A stretch of 64,000 bases of DNA. It comes from an uncultured Saccharospirillaceae bacterium (GTDB lineage: Bacteria; Pseudomonadota; Gammaproteobacteria; Pseudomonadales; Oceanobacteraceae). The notes under the pieces were generated by a model. The model did no database searches, was not told the DNA's origin, and worked only from the letters and a program-made list of their open reading frames with translations. Both the position numbers and the translations under genes were made by a program. Of the stretch, positions 54,085 through 63,406 are shown one piece after another (position 1 is the stretch's first letter; each line of letters starts with the position of its first letter). The stretch covers positions 62,001 through 126,000 of the forward strand of contig CANNFT010000001.1 of NCBI GenBank assembly GCA_947503895.1, in the 5' to 3' direction.

Positions 54085-55716
54085 ATGACTGATAACACTA
54101 AACAACTGCTACGCATTCGCAACTTACGAATGGCTGCTAACACAGCCAATGGTCCGTTAGAGATTATCAAAGGAATTGATTTAGATCTGCAGCCGGGCGA
54201 AGTACTGGGATTGGTGGGTGAGTCCGGTGCAGGTAAATCAACACTGGGCCTTGCCTCTATGGGCTATTCCCGTGATGGTTGTCAATTTACGGATGGCGTA
54301 GTCGAGTTTAAAGGTCGTGACATATTAGGTATTAGTTCGAAAGAAAGAAGAGCATTGCGTGGATGCCAAATTGCTTACGTTGCGCAATCGGCGGCGGCAT
54401 CGTTTAACCCAGCGTACAAATTGATAGACCAATATGCCGAAGGGCCGCTGTTTCACGGTGAGGGAAATCGAGAGGCAGCTGAAACTGATGCTGTGGACTT
54501 GTACAAACAAATGCGATTGCCCAATCCCGAGGAGATTGGATTTCGTTACCCGCATCAAATCTCGGGTGGCCAACTGCAGCGAGCCATGACCGCCATGGCA
54601 ATGTCTTGTCGACCCGACCTAATCGTGTTTGATGAGCCCACCACAGCACTGGACGTGACCACTCAAATTGAAGTGTTAACCGCCATTCGGAATATCGTCG
54701 AAGAGTTTAACACTGCTGCGATTTACATCACCCATGACCTAGCGGTGGTCGCGCAAATGGCTGACCGAATTATGGTTTTGAAAGATGGCCAGCTAGTGGA
54801 GGAGGCGGATACGCAAGCTATGCTGTCTGACCCACAAGAGAGCTACACCAAAACACTTTGGTCAGTACGATCCATTGAGAAGCGTAAAAAACCTTTGCCA
54901 GATGCTGCTGAAAAGCCATTGCTAAGTGTGAAGCATGTCGATGCTTGTTATGGCGACACTCAAGTATTGCATGATATTTCGTTTGATATTTATCGAGGTC
55001 GCACGGTTGCGGTGGTCGGTGAATCGGGGTCTGGTAAATCAACCACTGCAAAAGTGATATGTGGTTTATTAAACGCCGACAAGGGCGCAATAGAATTTGA
55101 GGGGAATCAACTTCCAAACTGTTTTAAAGATCGCACAAAGGAAGATCTGAGACACATTCAGTTTATCTATCAAATGCCCGATACGGCCCTCAACCCAAAG
55201 CAAAAAATAAAAGATATTATCGGTCGTCCGGTGAAATTTTACTTAGGGTTAACAGGCGCAGCGTTAGAAAAGCGTGTGCGAGCGCTAATGGAAATGATTG
55301 AGCTAGACCCTGAGATATTTATGAATCGTTATCCTGACGAGTTATCTGGCGGGCAAAAACAACGAGTTGGTATAGCGCGTGCGTTAGCAGCGGAGCCAGA
55401 TTTTATCATCTGTGATGAAGTGACATCGGCATTAGATCAATTGGTGGCTGAAGGCATTTTAAAGCTGCTTATGCGATTACAAGATGAGCTCAATTTGTCG
55501 TATATGTTTATTACACACGACCTAGCAACAGTGCGAGCGATAGCAGATGATGTCATTGTCATGCAAAAGGGTAAGGTGATCGAGCAGGGCGAAACGGAAA
55601 AGATGTTCAAACCGCCGCATCATGAATACACCGAACTACTGCTTTCCTCGGTTCCAGAGATGGACCCAGACTGGCTGAGTAATCTACAAAAACAGCGTGA
55701 AACAGAGGTAACTTAA
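54085..55716 (+). CDS. ABC transporter ATP-binding protein with two fused NBDs (DppD-DppF-like)
   Basis: A 543-aa double ATPase powering the importer. NBD1: Walker A GESGAGKST (about 45-53), signature SGGQLQRAM, Walker B LIVFDEPTTALD. NBD2: Walker A GESGSGKST (about 312-320), signature SGGQKQRVG, Walker B FIICDEVTSALD. The two halves, usually separate genes in dpp operons, are fused. It is the last gene of the cluster and is followed by a strong terminator. Confidence 0.95.
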   Translation: MTDNTKQLLRIRNLRMAANTANGPLEIIKGIDLDLQPGEVLGLVGESGAGKSTLGLASMGYSRDGCQFTDGVVEFKGRDILGISSKERRALRGCQIAYVAQSAAASFNPAYKLIDQYAEGPLFHGEGNREAAETDAVDLYKQMRLPNPEEIGFRYPHQISGGQLQRAMTAMAMSCRPDLIVFDEPTTALDVTTQIEVLTAIRNIVEEFNTAAIYITHDLAVVAQMADRIMVLKDGQLVEEADTQAMLSDPQESYTKTLWSVRSIEKRKKPLPDAAEKPLLSVKHVDACYGDTQVLHDISFDIYRGRTVAVVGESGSGKSTTAKVICGLLNADKGAIEFEGNQLPNCFKDRTKEDLRHIQFIYQMPDTALNPKQKIKDIIGRPVKFYLGLTGAALEKRVRALMEMIELDPEIFMNRYPDELSGGQKQRVGIARALAAEPDFIICDEVTSALDQLVAEGILKLLMRLQDELNLSYMFITHDLATVRAIADDVIVMQKGKVIEQGETEKMFKPPHHEYTELLLSSVPEMDPDWLSNLQKQRETEVT

Positions 55717-55748
55717 GCAAATAAAATAGCAAGTTTTTAGAAATATAT

Positions 55749-55775
55749 AAAAAGGGTGCAAATTGCACCCTTTTT
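55749..55775 (+). terminator. Terminator of the ABC/catabolic operon
   Basis: AAAAAGGGTGC (55749-55759) and GCACCCTTTTT (55765-55775) form an 11-bp stem, loop AAATT, 33 nt past the stop. It is close to symmetric, so it can also stop minus-strand transcripts that read through the aceA repeats. Confidence 0.9.
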
Positions 55776-55998
55776 ATTAATGAAATTGAGCTTTGTTCGC
55801 TCCTCATAAACAACTTATAACGGATTCAAATTAGAACGGGTTAGAAGTGCCTCGTTTCCGTAGGGCATAAAGAGTGCGCCGCCAGCTTTAAGAGCTTGGC
55901 TTTTCCTCAATAGCACCAGCAAAGTATTCTTTGTGCGATTACCGAAGTTTAACCGGCCACGCGATTGAATATGTGCTTAACGCAAAGTGAATAGCATA

Positions 55999-56024
55999 AA
56001 AAAGGCCACCGAAGTGACCTTTTT
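55999..56024 (-). terminator. Terminator copy in the aceA repeat array (distal)
   Basis: Minus-strand stem AAAAAGGTCAC / GTGGCCTTTTT with a TTCG loop. The one non-Watson-Crick position is a G-U wobble only on the minus strand, so it is oriented for transcripts coming from aceA. Confidence 0.8.
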
Positions 56025-56219
56025 CTTAAACAACTTATAACGGGTTCAAATTAGAACGGGTTAGAAGTGACTCGTTTCCGTAGGGCATAAAGAGTGCGCC
56101 GCCAGCTTTAAGAGCCTGGCTTTTCCTCAATAGCACCAGCAAAGTATCCTTTGTGTGATTACCGAAGTTTAACCTGTTGCGCGATTGATTATGTGCTTAA
56201 CGCAAAGTGAGTAGCATAA

Positions 56220-56245
56220 AAAAAGGCCACCGAAGTGACCTTTTT
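56220..56245 (-). terminator. Terminator copy in the aceA repeat array (middle)
   Basis: The same C(UUCG)G hairpin and U-run as the aceA terminator, carried by the next tandem unit. Confidence 0.8.
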
Positions 56246-56439
56246 CTTAAACAACTTGTAACGGGTTCAGATTAGAACGGGTTAGAAGTGCCTCGTTTCC
56301 GCAGGGCATAAAGAGTGCGCCGCCAGCTTTAAGAGCCTGGCTTTTCCTCAATAGCACCAGCAAAGTATTCTTTGTGCGATTACCGAAGTTTAACCTTTTG
56401 CACGATTGATTATGTGTTAACGCAAAGTGAATAGCATAA

Positions 56440-56465
56440 AAAAAGGCCACCGAAGTGACCTTTTT
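56440..56465 (-). terminator. Native aceA terminator
   Basis: The hairpin begins 27 nt past the aceA stop on the minus strand: AAAAAGGTCAC-TTCG-GTGGCCTTTTT. The C(UUCG)G tetraloop is unusually stable. Confidence 0.88.
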
Positions 56466-56491
56466 CTTAAACAACTTATAACGGGTTCAGA

Positions 56492-58084
56492 TTAGAACTG
56501 GTTAGAAGTGTTTTTCGCGCCGCCAGCTTTAAGAGCGTTTTCACCAGCAAAGTATTCTTTGTGGTCGTCACCCATATCAGAACCAGCCATGTTTTGGTGC
56601 TTAACGCACGCAATACCTTGACGGATTTCTTTACGCTGAACGCCTTCAACATAACCCAGCATACCTTGCTCACCGAAGTACTCTTTCGCTAGGTTGTCAA
56701 CAGACAACGCAGTCGTGTGGTAAGTCGGTAGAGTGATTAGGTGGTGGAATACGTTCGCTTCACGAGCTGTATCAGCTTGGAAAGTCTTGATGCGAGCATC
56801 AGCAGCAGCAGAAAGCTCAGAATCATCGTATTCAGCAGACATTAGGTTAGAACGGTCATAAGCAGACACGTCTTTACCTTCTTTCTCCCAAGCATCAAAA
56901 GTTTGCTGACGGAAGTTTAGAGTCCAGTTGAAAGATGGAGAGTTGTTGTAAACCAATTTCGCATCTGGGTGTACTTTACGTACGTCGTCCATCATGCCTG
57001 CGATCTCGTGTACTGTAGGAACAGCAGTCTCGATCCAAAGAAGGTCAGCACCAGCATTGATAGCACCGATACAATCGAATACACAACGCTCATGGCCAGT
57101 ACCTTGACGGAACTGGTATAGACCTGAAGGTAGACGCTTAGGACGAACTAGTTTGCCGTCACGGTTAAATACAACATCACCTTCAGCCATGTCAGCTACG
57201 TCGATTTCTTCAACGTCTAGGTAAGAGTTATAGATGTCGCCTGCATCGCCTTTTTCTTTAACAACAGCGATTTCTTTCGTTAGGCCAGCACCTTCAGAGT
57301 CAGTACGTGCAACGATAACACCGTTGTCTACGCCTAGCTCAAGGAATGCGTAACGAAGTGCGCGAAGCTTGTTGTGGAAGTCAGCGTGAGGAACGGTCAC
57401 TTTACCGTCCTGGTGACCACATTGCTTTTCGTCAGCTACTTGGTTTTCGATTTGAAGTGCACATGCACCCGCTTCGATCATTTGCTTAGCCATTAGGTAA
57501 GTCGCTTCAGCGTTACCGAAACCAGCATCGATGTCTGCAATGATAGGTACTACGTGAGTTTCATGGTTGTCGATTTGCTCTTGGATTTGAGCAGCTTTCG
57601 CTTCGTCACCCGCTTCACGAGCTTTGTCTAGTTCACGGAAAAGACCGCCTAGTTCACGAGCGTCAGCTTGACGAAGGAAGGTGTACAACTCTTCAACAAG
57701 GCTAGCAACAGCTGTTTTTTCGTGCATTGATTGGTCAGGAAGAGGACCAAAATCAGAACGTAGTGCAGCTACCATCCAGCCAGAAAGGTAAAGGTAACGA
57801 CGTTCAGTTGAACCGAAGTGCTTTTTGATGGAGATCAGTTTTTGCTGACCTACAAAACCGTGCCAGCAGCCTAGAGACTGAGTGTACTTAGTCTTGTCAG
57901 CATCGAAAGCTTCCATGTCTGCACGCATAACGTTTGCAGTGTACTTAGCGATGTCTAGGCCAGTTTTGAATTTGTTTTGAGCGCGCATGCGAGCAACAGA
58001 TTCTGGGTTGATTGCATCCCAAGGGCTACCAGCTTGCTCACGAAGAGCCGCTACTGCTTTGATGTCGTCTTGATAAGCTGACAT
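56492..58084 (-). CDS. aceA: Isocitrate lyase
   Basis: It splits isocitrate into glyoxylate and succinate, the first glyoxylate-shunt step needed for growth on acetate or fatty acids. The 530-aa length is that of the long Pseudomonas-type enzyme rather than the ~430-aa E. coli type. The catalytic motif is KQCGH (220-224, nucleophile C222), with IIADIDAGFGNAEATY at 181-196. Codon use is even and biased like a highly expressed gene. It is divergent from a LysR gene (153 nt). No malate synthase is in the window. Three altered copies of its 3' end follow the terminator. Confidence 0.96.
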   Translation of the reverse strand: MSAYQDDIKAVAALREQAGSPWDAINPESVARMRAQNKFKTGLDIAKYTANVMRADMEAFDADKTKYTQSLGCWHGFVGQQKLISIKKHFGSTERRYLYLSGWMVAALRSDFGPLPDQSMHEKTAVASLVEELYTFLRQADARELGGLFRELDKAREAGDEAKAAQIQEQIDNHETHVVPIIADIDAGFGNAEATYLMAKQMIEAGACALQIENQVADEKQCGHQDGKVTVPHADFHNKLRALRYAFLELGVDNGVIVARTDSEGAGLTKEIAVVKEKGDAGDIYNSYLDVEEIDVADMAEGDVVFNRDGKLVRPKRLPSGLYQFRQGTGHERCVFDCIGAINAGADLLWIETAVPTVHEIAGMMDDVRKVHPDAKLVYNNSPSFNWTLNFRQQTFDAWEKEGKDVSAYDRSNLMSAEYDDSELSAAADARIKTFQADTAREANVFHHLITLPTYHTTALSVDNLAKEYFGEQGMLGYVEGVQRKEIRQGIACVKHQNMAGSDMGDDHKEYFAGENALKAGGAKNTSNQF

Positions 58085-58237
58085 GAGTCAATCCTTCAAA
58101 ATAATTTGGTTAGTTGTCGTCGTGTCACCGCTGAAACTGGGACACTCGATAGGAGATTCCTCCTAAAAGACGTGTGAATGATAGGACTTTTATGATAATT
58201 TACCTAATTTATAGACCTTATATTGGGTATTCACTGA

Positions 58238-59188
58238 ATGAATGTAGATCGTTTTGATCTTAACTTATTGATCTATCTAGATGTCCTGTTACGTGAACGC
58301 AGCGTTACGAAAGCAGCCCAGCAGCTAGGTATCACACAGCCCGCCATGAGTAATGGTCTTAAGCGCCTTCGAGATCTATTTGATGACCCCATTCTGGTGC
58401 GCACGAGCGATGGTATGAGTGCGACTGAAAGGGCACAGTATCTCCAGCCTTTAGTACGGAACATATTGGCAAATGTTGATTCTGCTGTGCAGCCAACGGG
58501 CAAGTTTTCGCCCAGTGACAGCGCCAAGGTATTTCGTATCATGGTTAGTGATTACGCTGAAGCGACACTGGTTCCGGCTATTGTTAAGCGATTACGCCGT
58601 GATGCGCCGGGCATTATACTCGATTTTATGACCCCCAGTGACGTTACGTATAAAGATGTAGAGCAGGGTAAAGTCGATATGGCCATCAACCGTTTCGATG
58701 AATTGCCTCAGTCGTTCCATCAAAAAACGATATGGGTTGATGGCTTCTCGTGTCTATTAAATCCTAGTAATCCCGCTGCTGAAAACTTCGACCTAGATGC
58801 CTATCTGCAGGCATCCCATATTTGGGTCAGTAAAACAGGAATGGGGGTGGGCACTGGTGTGAACCCTACCAAGGATAAAGCGGTCAAACTTGGCTGGGTG
58901 GATGAGGCGTTAGACGATATAGGTCACAAGCGAAACATCAGTGTTTTTACTCGGCACTATCAGATGCCGGCCTTATTGGCGATGAACAATGATTTGGTGG
59001 CTACGTTACCCACCCGCGTGGCTCGCATGCAAGCAGAGGGCTCAGCGCTCATGCTTTTGCCACCACCTTTTGATATCTCGCCATTTGAATTGAAGATGGC
59101 TTGGAGCCCATTATTGCATCATAATCCGGCTCATCAATGGATGAGAGCGTTAATTGCAGAAGAGTCAGCCATCTTGGTGGGTGAATAA
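58238..59188 (+). CDS. LysR family regulator (NodD/LeuO-like)
   Basis: A 316-aa regulator whose HTH begins FDLNLLIYLDVLLRERSVTKAAQQLGITQPAMSNGLKRLRDLFDDPILVRTSDGM, typical of the NodD/PcpR/LeuO branch. The effector domain (about 95-300) is intact. Because it is divergent from aceA, it may control isocitrate lyase; that is inference from position only. No operator was identified in the shared 153 nt. Confidence 0.9.
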   Translation: MNVDRFDLNLLIYLDVLLRERSVTKAAQQLGITQPAMSNGLKRLRDLFDDPILVRTSDGMSATERAQYLQPLVRNILANVDSAVQPTGKFSPSDSAKVFRIMVSDYAEATLVPAIVKRLRRDAPGIILDFMTPSDVTYKDVEQGKVDMAINRFDELPQSFHQKTIWVDGFSCLLNPSNPAAENFDLDAYLQASHIWVSKTGMGVGTGVNPTKDKAVKLGWVDEALDDIGHKRNISVFTRHYQMPALLAMNNDLVATLPTRVARMQAEGSALMLLPPPFDISPFELKMAWSPLLHHNPAHQWMRALIAEESAILVGE

Positions 59189-59245
59189 AGCAATTGTGAA
59201 ACCTTGAGTACAATTAGAATAATAAGATTTAGATGGATGTGTAAC

Positions 59246-62200
59246 ATGAGTTCTTTTTCGCTATACCGGTGCTTACTGACCCTGACACTGGTAATACTGG
59301 TCACCGCCTGCAACAGTCAATCTGATAGCAATGAGCCTGTCGGTAACGTAAGTGTGAGTGGCATCGCGCTGGACGGCAATATTGATAAGGCTTTGGTGAC
59401 CATTGTTGGTATTGATTCGAACGGGCAGCCAAACACAGAAAATGGCGAGTATCTCGGAGCCAGTTCACTGACGGATAATCGTGGGTATTTCCAAACAGAC
59501 TTTTATGGCGGAAATACCAGCTCGGTTTTAGTCATTTTGAAAGCTTATTCAGGGTCCGAGGGCAAGACGCGGATTCGTTGTGTGTGGTTTGACGGGTGTC
59601 AGTCCACCGCGTCTACCACCGTCAATTACGGTGACTGGTATGATGCTCCGGAAGACTTTGAACTTTGGGCTTTGTCTTCGACGCTGTCGGACGGCGATAG
59701 CATTTATGTCACGTATCTCACGCACCTTGCTGCGAAATTGGCCCACACTGATTTCATTTCCGATGGTACACAATGCACAGACAATAGCTGTGTAGGTAGT
59801 TTACCTGTCGATGGCATGATCACCCCCACCAGTGCGATTCGATCAAATGACCAAGTGGCAAAAATTTTTGAATTGAACGCGTTTCCTACACAAATCGAAC
59901 CTTGGTCGCCATTTATTAGTAGCGAGCAACGCAACTCTGCCCAATATGTATATCAGGGAATGCACGGCTTACTGTCTCAAGCGATTGCTCAAACGGTTGA
60001 AAGCCGATTAGCAGATCAAAGCAGTTGGAAAGCTGCTTTAGAGGAAGTGGTTAATCAAGAGTTTCTAGCGCTTCAAGGTCAAGTTTATCAAAACCATGCT
60101 ACCGCCATGAGTTTGGAAAGTTTAATTGTGTTATCCGAATCTCAGGTCAGCGGTGCGAATGATAAAGGTATATCAAGCGCCAAAGTCAGTCAGGCTAACT
60201 CTGCGCTGCAAGCGCGGCAGAGTGAGCTGGTTTTGGGTGAAACCACCACCGCGGTGGGCACGGCTGCATCAACTGCTTTATCAGAACAAATCGCAAACGC
60301 GCGTGATTTTATTCAACGAACTCAGTCATGGTTTACGGGTTGTTTTGTAGATGCAAACGGTAGCTGCACGGATACAGGGGGCACATTCTCACCAGGGTTA
60401 GAGCAAGGTGATACCACGGTATTTTTAGGGGCTGATTTAACGGCTGAAGTGAATGATGTTAAATCAAAGTGGCAGCATTTTGAGCAAAAACTAGCACCTG
60501 AAATGGGCATGCTATTTCAGCCTATAGCTTTGTTTTCGGAATATATTTTATCCTGTGTTAGAGCGGGGATGACCACTAATAACTGTGATGCCTCGCACCC
60601 TTATCATGCTTTCATGAGCTACAGCGCTTCCACAAATAAGTTAACGTTAAATGGTTCGGTAACGGGCCCGCATGGCGGCACCGTGCAAGCGAAAATCGTG
60701 GCAATCATCGACCAGCCAGCAGCCGATTCCGAAGATATTAACGGCAATCTTGTTTATAGAATTAGCTTTGAAGGAAGCACGATTATTGAAAGTGGCAGCG
60801 GTAAAGTGACCGTAACAGCATCGGATGGACTACAGGCTGCGGTAGCCTTGGTGCTAAGAAAAGAGTTGGTCGCGAATAGTCATATTGATATCGACACTTT
60901 ACAGTTAGTCGCCCCCAAGCTTCGCGTTCAATCAAAAAACGCTACAGGGGGTTTTGATGATTTTGAATATGAAGCTTTACAAGCTATTTTAAGCGCTGAA
61001 AGTACTTACGATGCGCTCGTTGACAGTCATTCATTTGATAGTGTTGTTGGTGAGTGGGTGTCACTGGATGGGTCGGAAACCTGTAGTGAAAGTGTCACCA
61101 CCGATTGTCTTTCGCCTCGCCGGTTTAATCTGACCTCCGTATCGTTACCGGGTAAGTTGAAAGATGGTTTGTTATCCAGTTCAGATGTGATCGAAATTGG
61201 ATTGGATATCCGCAGTAAAAACGCTTCGGTTTACTACCCAGAATCTACTTGGCCTAACTTAAATACTAATTTAGATATGGATGCGTTAAAAAACTTCGGT
61301 TTATTGAACGGTTCTGAAGTTGATAGTTCGGACTTGGCAGGTTGGTTAAAAGATCGAGATGATCTGACTATCGGTTCAAATTTAGAGGGGTTCGATGAGC
61401 CGGTTCGTTATGTCGAATTTACAGAATATTCGAAAATTGATGGCGAGTTGCGAGAAGAAATACTCAAGCTGGATGAAGTGGCGGATGTTCAATATGGAGC
61501 ACTGAGTTATCCCGGTGGTGTTACGGCTATTGTGCTGTACAAAGAAAAAAGTAGTGACACAACTAAGTTTGCTCGTGAGTGCAGAAAAGTGGAAGGCACA
61601 TGGGGTTGTTTTGGTGCGCAAGGCGCTACATCGTTGGGGTGTCAAGTTGGCCAAACATTAGGTAATGAAGGGTTGAACATTAGTAATTTAAGCATCACTC
61701 AGGTCTTCACGTATTTACGTAATCAAGGTTGCTTTCCTCGCGTCCAAATAGATGGCGCAGGTACATTCCAAATTATTTATGACGATGAAAGTGCGCCTGA
61801 TGGATTGAAACCTTTTACGAATGGGGTGGGCTTTCCAGCTAAGTTGATTCAGAAATCCACGTTAGGCATTGAGGCAATGAATTTACGCGTGATCAGTCGC
61901 TTTAAAGAAAATAACGAAGATCAGGAAGTATTGTTTATCAATGTGCTCGGTGCCGCACCGGATAAAGACAATGTTACGCTGGGGGTTTCCTTAACGCGTG
62001 ATTATAGGGGCTATGGATCACTGGAAGGTCTGGGATTAGCAGAAGTGGTTCCTGTCGGTGCGAAAACTATTTGGGTGGCAGTCGGTGAGATGAGTACTTT
62101 AAGCAGTGTAGATTTATCTGCGGTAACGGACACGGCATCGATCTACTATTTGCAAGAAGATAAAATCACACTGGCGATAAAAGCATTTGATAATAACAAA

Positions 62201-62320
62201 GACGCCGATAACTCCATAGCAGGGTATATCCGCTATGCTGGACTGCTCGTTGGCACCGTACACAAAGAGGGTAACGTATTTGTTGTAAGGTACATTGACG
62301 GTACTTGGCAATTATTATAA
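59246..62320 (+). CDS. Large lipoprotein of unknown function
   Basis: A 1024-aa predicted lipoprotein. The signal peptide ends in lipobox V19-T-A-C22; the residues after Cys (NSQSD) do not look like an inner-membrane retention signal, so outer-membrane anchoring is likely. Residues about 35-115 resemble a small beta-sandwich (VSGIALDGNIDKALVTIVG). Five closely spaced cysteine pairs (for example CVWFDGC, CTDNSC, CFVDANGSC, CSESVTTDC) suggest disulfides. I do not recognise the rest. ATG 59246 is chosen because the lipobox spacing fits. The stop is immediately followed by the next ATG, with no gap. Confidence 0.7.
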   Translation: MSSFSLYRCLLTLTLVILVTACNSQSDSNEPVGNVSVSGIALDGNIDKALVTIVGIDSNGQPNTENGEYLGASSLTDNRGYFQTDFYGGNTSSVLVILKAYSGSEGKTRIRCVWFDGCQSTASTTVNYGDWYDAPEDFELWALSSTLSDGDSIYVTYLTHLAAKLAHTDFISDGTQCTDNSCVGSLPVDGMITPTSAIRSNDQVAKIFELNAFPTQIEPWSPFISSEQRNSAQYVYQGMHGLLSQAIAQTVESRLADQSSWKAALEEVVNQEFLALQGQVYQNHATAMSLESLIVLSESQVSGANDKGISSAKVSQANSALQARQSELVLGETTTAVGTAASTALSEQIANARDFIQRTQSWFTGCFVDANGSCTDTGGTFSPGLEQGDTTVFLGADLTAEVNDVKSKWQHFEQKLAPEMGMLFQPIALFSEYILSCVRAGMTTNNCDASHPYHAFMSYSASTNKLTLNGSVTGPHGGTVQAKIVAIIDQPAADSEDINGNLVYRISFEGSTIIESGSGKVTVTASDGLQAAVALVLRKELVANSHIDIDTLQLVAPKLRVQSKNATGGFDDFEYEALQAILSAESTYDALVDSHSFDSVVGEWVSLDGSETCSESVTTDCLSPRRFNLTSVSLPGKLKDGLLSSSDVIEIGLDIRSKNASVYYPESTWPNLNTNLDMDALKNFGLLNGSEVDSSDLAGWLKDRDDLTIGSNLEGFDEPVRYVEFTEYSKIDGELREEILKLDEVADVQYGALSYPGGVTAIVLYKEKSSDTTKFARECRKVEGTWGCFGAQGATSLGCQVGQTLGNEGLNISNLSITQVFTYLRNQGCFPRVQIDGAGTFQIIYDDESAPDGLKPFTNGVGFPAKLIQKSTLGIEAMNLRVISRFKENNEDQEVLFINVLGAAPDKDNVTLGVSLTRDYRGYGSLEGLGLAEVVPVGAKTIWVAVGEMSTLSSVDLSAVTDTASIYYLQEDKITLAIKAFDNNKDADNSIAGYIRYAGLLVGTVHKEGNVFVVRYIDGTWQLL

Positions 62321-63406
62321 ATGTCCTTGCTTTCTATTCGAGTGGCTGTGCTTTGCAGTGTGGCCACTTTGTCTCAATTGAGTCACGCCAATGGGCGTTT
62401 TTCTGAGCGAAGCCAGGACACAAGCCCTGTCTCTTCCGCCGTTTATATCGACACATACCTTTATGCGTTTAGCGAACCTGTCCCGAACCAACAAATGATT
62501 GATGGGTGGGACGAGTCGGGTGTGGGAGAATACGCGCAAGCAAAAGCACGACTTAGCCTAGGCGCAATCGTTCACCCGAACTGGTCCGTTGGTGTGCAAA
62601 AACGGTGGGATTATCACTTCCTCTTTACTCGCGACACCGCACGCTTCTACAGCTTGCTGGAGAATCAAGACTTGACTGTTGGAACCTATCCGCTCGATTT
62701 ATCGGTTAATGGACTAGAAAGTCGCGCTCTATTTCTTCAGTATTTTATACCGTTATCCTCATCAGTTGACGTAACCATTACGCCTTACGTCATCAAGCCC
62801 GATAGGGTTCAGTGGGGGCGATTGAAAGGTGAAGGTGAAGTTCTCCCAAATGGCCAGTACAGTTTTGAGTATGATCTAGACTACCAGTATTCAAGGGACG
62901 CTTTATTAGAGCGAAATGCTAAAAACGTCGAGGGTTGGGGGCACGCACTCGATGTGGCGCTGGATGTTCAGGTATCTGAGCAGGTTTCAGCGCATATTTG
63001 GATGAAAGACGCTTTTTACAGTATTTACTGGCAAGCATTGGATCGGAGTGAAGGCTGTCTTTTTCGGAGTCGCTCACAACTTGAGGTATGCGATCAAAAT
63101 TTTGTGCGTGATAGCGTTGATTCTGGCGTGCAAACCCTACCCATGGAGGCTGGGCTCAAGGTAAAATGGGCGGTTCTCCCAAGGCTGCATTTAGACACTG
63201 CTTATTGGGAGTGGGGGAAAGACTCTACTTGGGAGGTGGGAGTGAACTGGCGAGTGATGCGACTTTACTCTGACTTCCTACACGATAGCGTAGGCATAGG
63301 TTATCAGTCAGATAGAGTTCAGTTTTCAATTGGGCTGGATGATACCAGCATAGATAACGCCAGATACTGGCAATGGGCACTGGGATTAACTTGGCCTCTT
63401 CAATGA
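62321..63406 (+). CDS. Putative outer-membrane beta-barrel protein
   Basis: A 361-aa exported protein with a signal peptide (about 1-23, VAVLCSVATLSQLSHA). The mature part is made of alternating aromatic-rich strands and ends in an aromatic-rich segment (ARYWQWALGLTWPLQ). That pattern fits an outer-membrane barrel, though the last residue is Gln rather than Phe. I do not recognise the family. Translation is coupled on both sides: 0 nt from the lipoprotein stop, and a 4-nt ATGA overlap with the ATPase gene. Confidence 0.6.
   Translation: MSLLSIRVAVLCSVATLSQLSHANGRFSERSQDTSPVSSAVYIDTYLYAFSEPVPNQQMIDGWDESGVGEYAQAKARLSLGAIVHPNWSVGVQKRWDYHFLFTRDTARFYSLLENQDLTVGTYPLDLSVNGLESRALFLQYFIPLSSSVDVTITPYVIKPDRVQWGRLKGEGEVLPNGQYSFEYDLDYQYSRDALLERNAKNVEGWGHALDVALDVQVSEQVSAHIWMKDAFYSIYWQALDRSEGCLFRSRSQLEVCDQNFVRDSVDSGVQTLPMEAGLKVKWAVLPRLHLDTAYWEWGKDSTWEVGVNWRVMRLYSDFLHDSVGIGYQSDRVQFSIGLDDTSIDNARYWQWALGLTWPLQ

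Larger units (their letters stand above)
55811..56471 (-). repeat. Three tandem ~220-bp units derived from the aceA 3' end
   Basis: Direct repeats at 55811-56030, 56031-56251 and 56252-56471 are nearly identical to each other. Read on the minus strand, each contains blocks matching the end of aceA just to the right: CACAAAGAATACTTTGCTGG, CTCTTAAAGCTGGCGGCGC, CACTTCTAACC, then the 3' UTR TCTGAACCCGTTA. Between blocks the units carry 13-20 nt more than the gene, which breaks the frame, so no unit encodes the IcL C-terminus. Two UUCG-loop hairpins lie inside the array at unit junctions, and the third is the native aceA terminator. Confidence 0.9.

Noticed and set aside
56247..56474. 75-aa ORF in the repeat array
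   Set aside because: It is a frame through a decayed aceA copy; the reading frame of the original is broken by the shared insertions.
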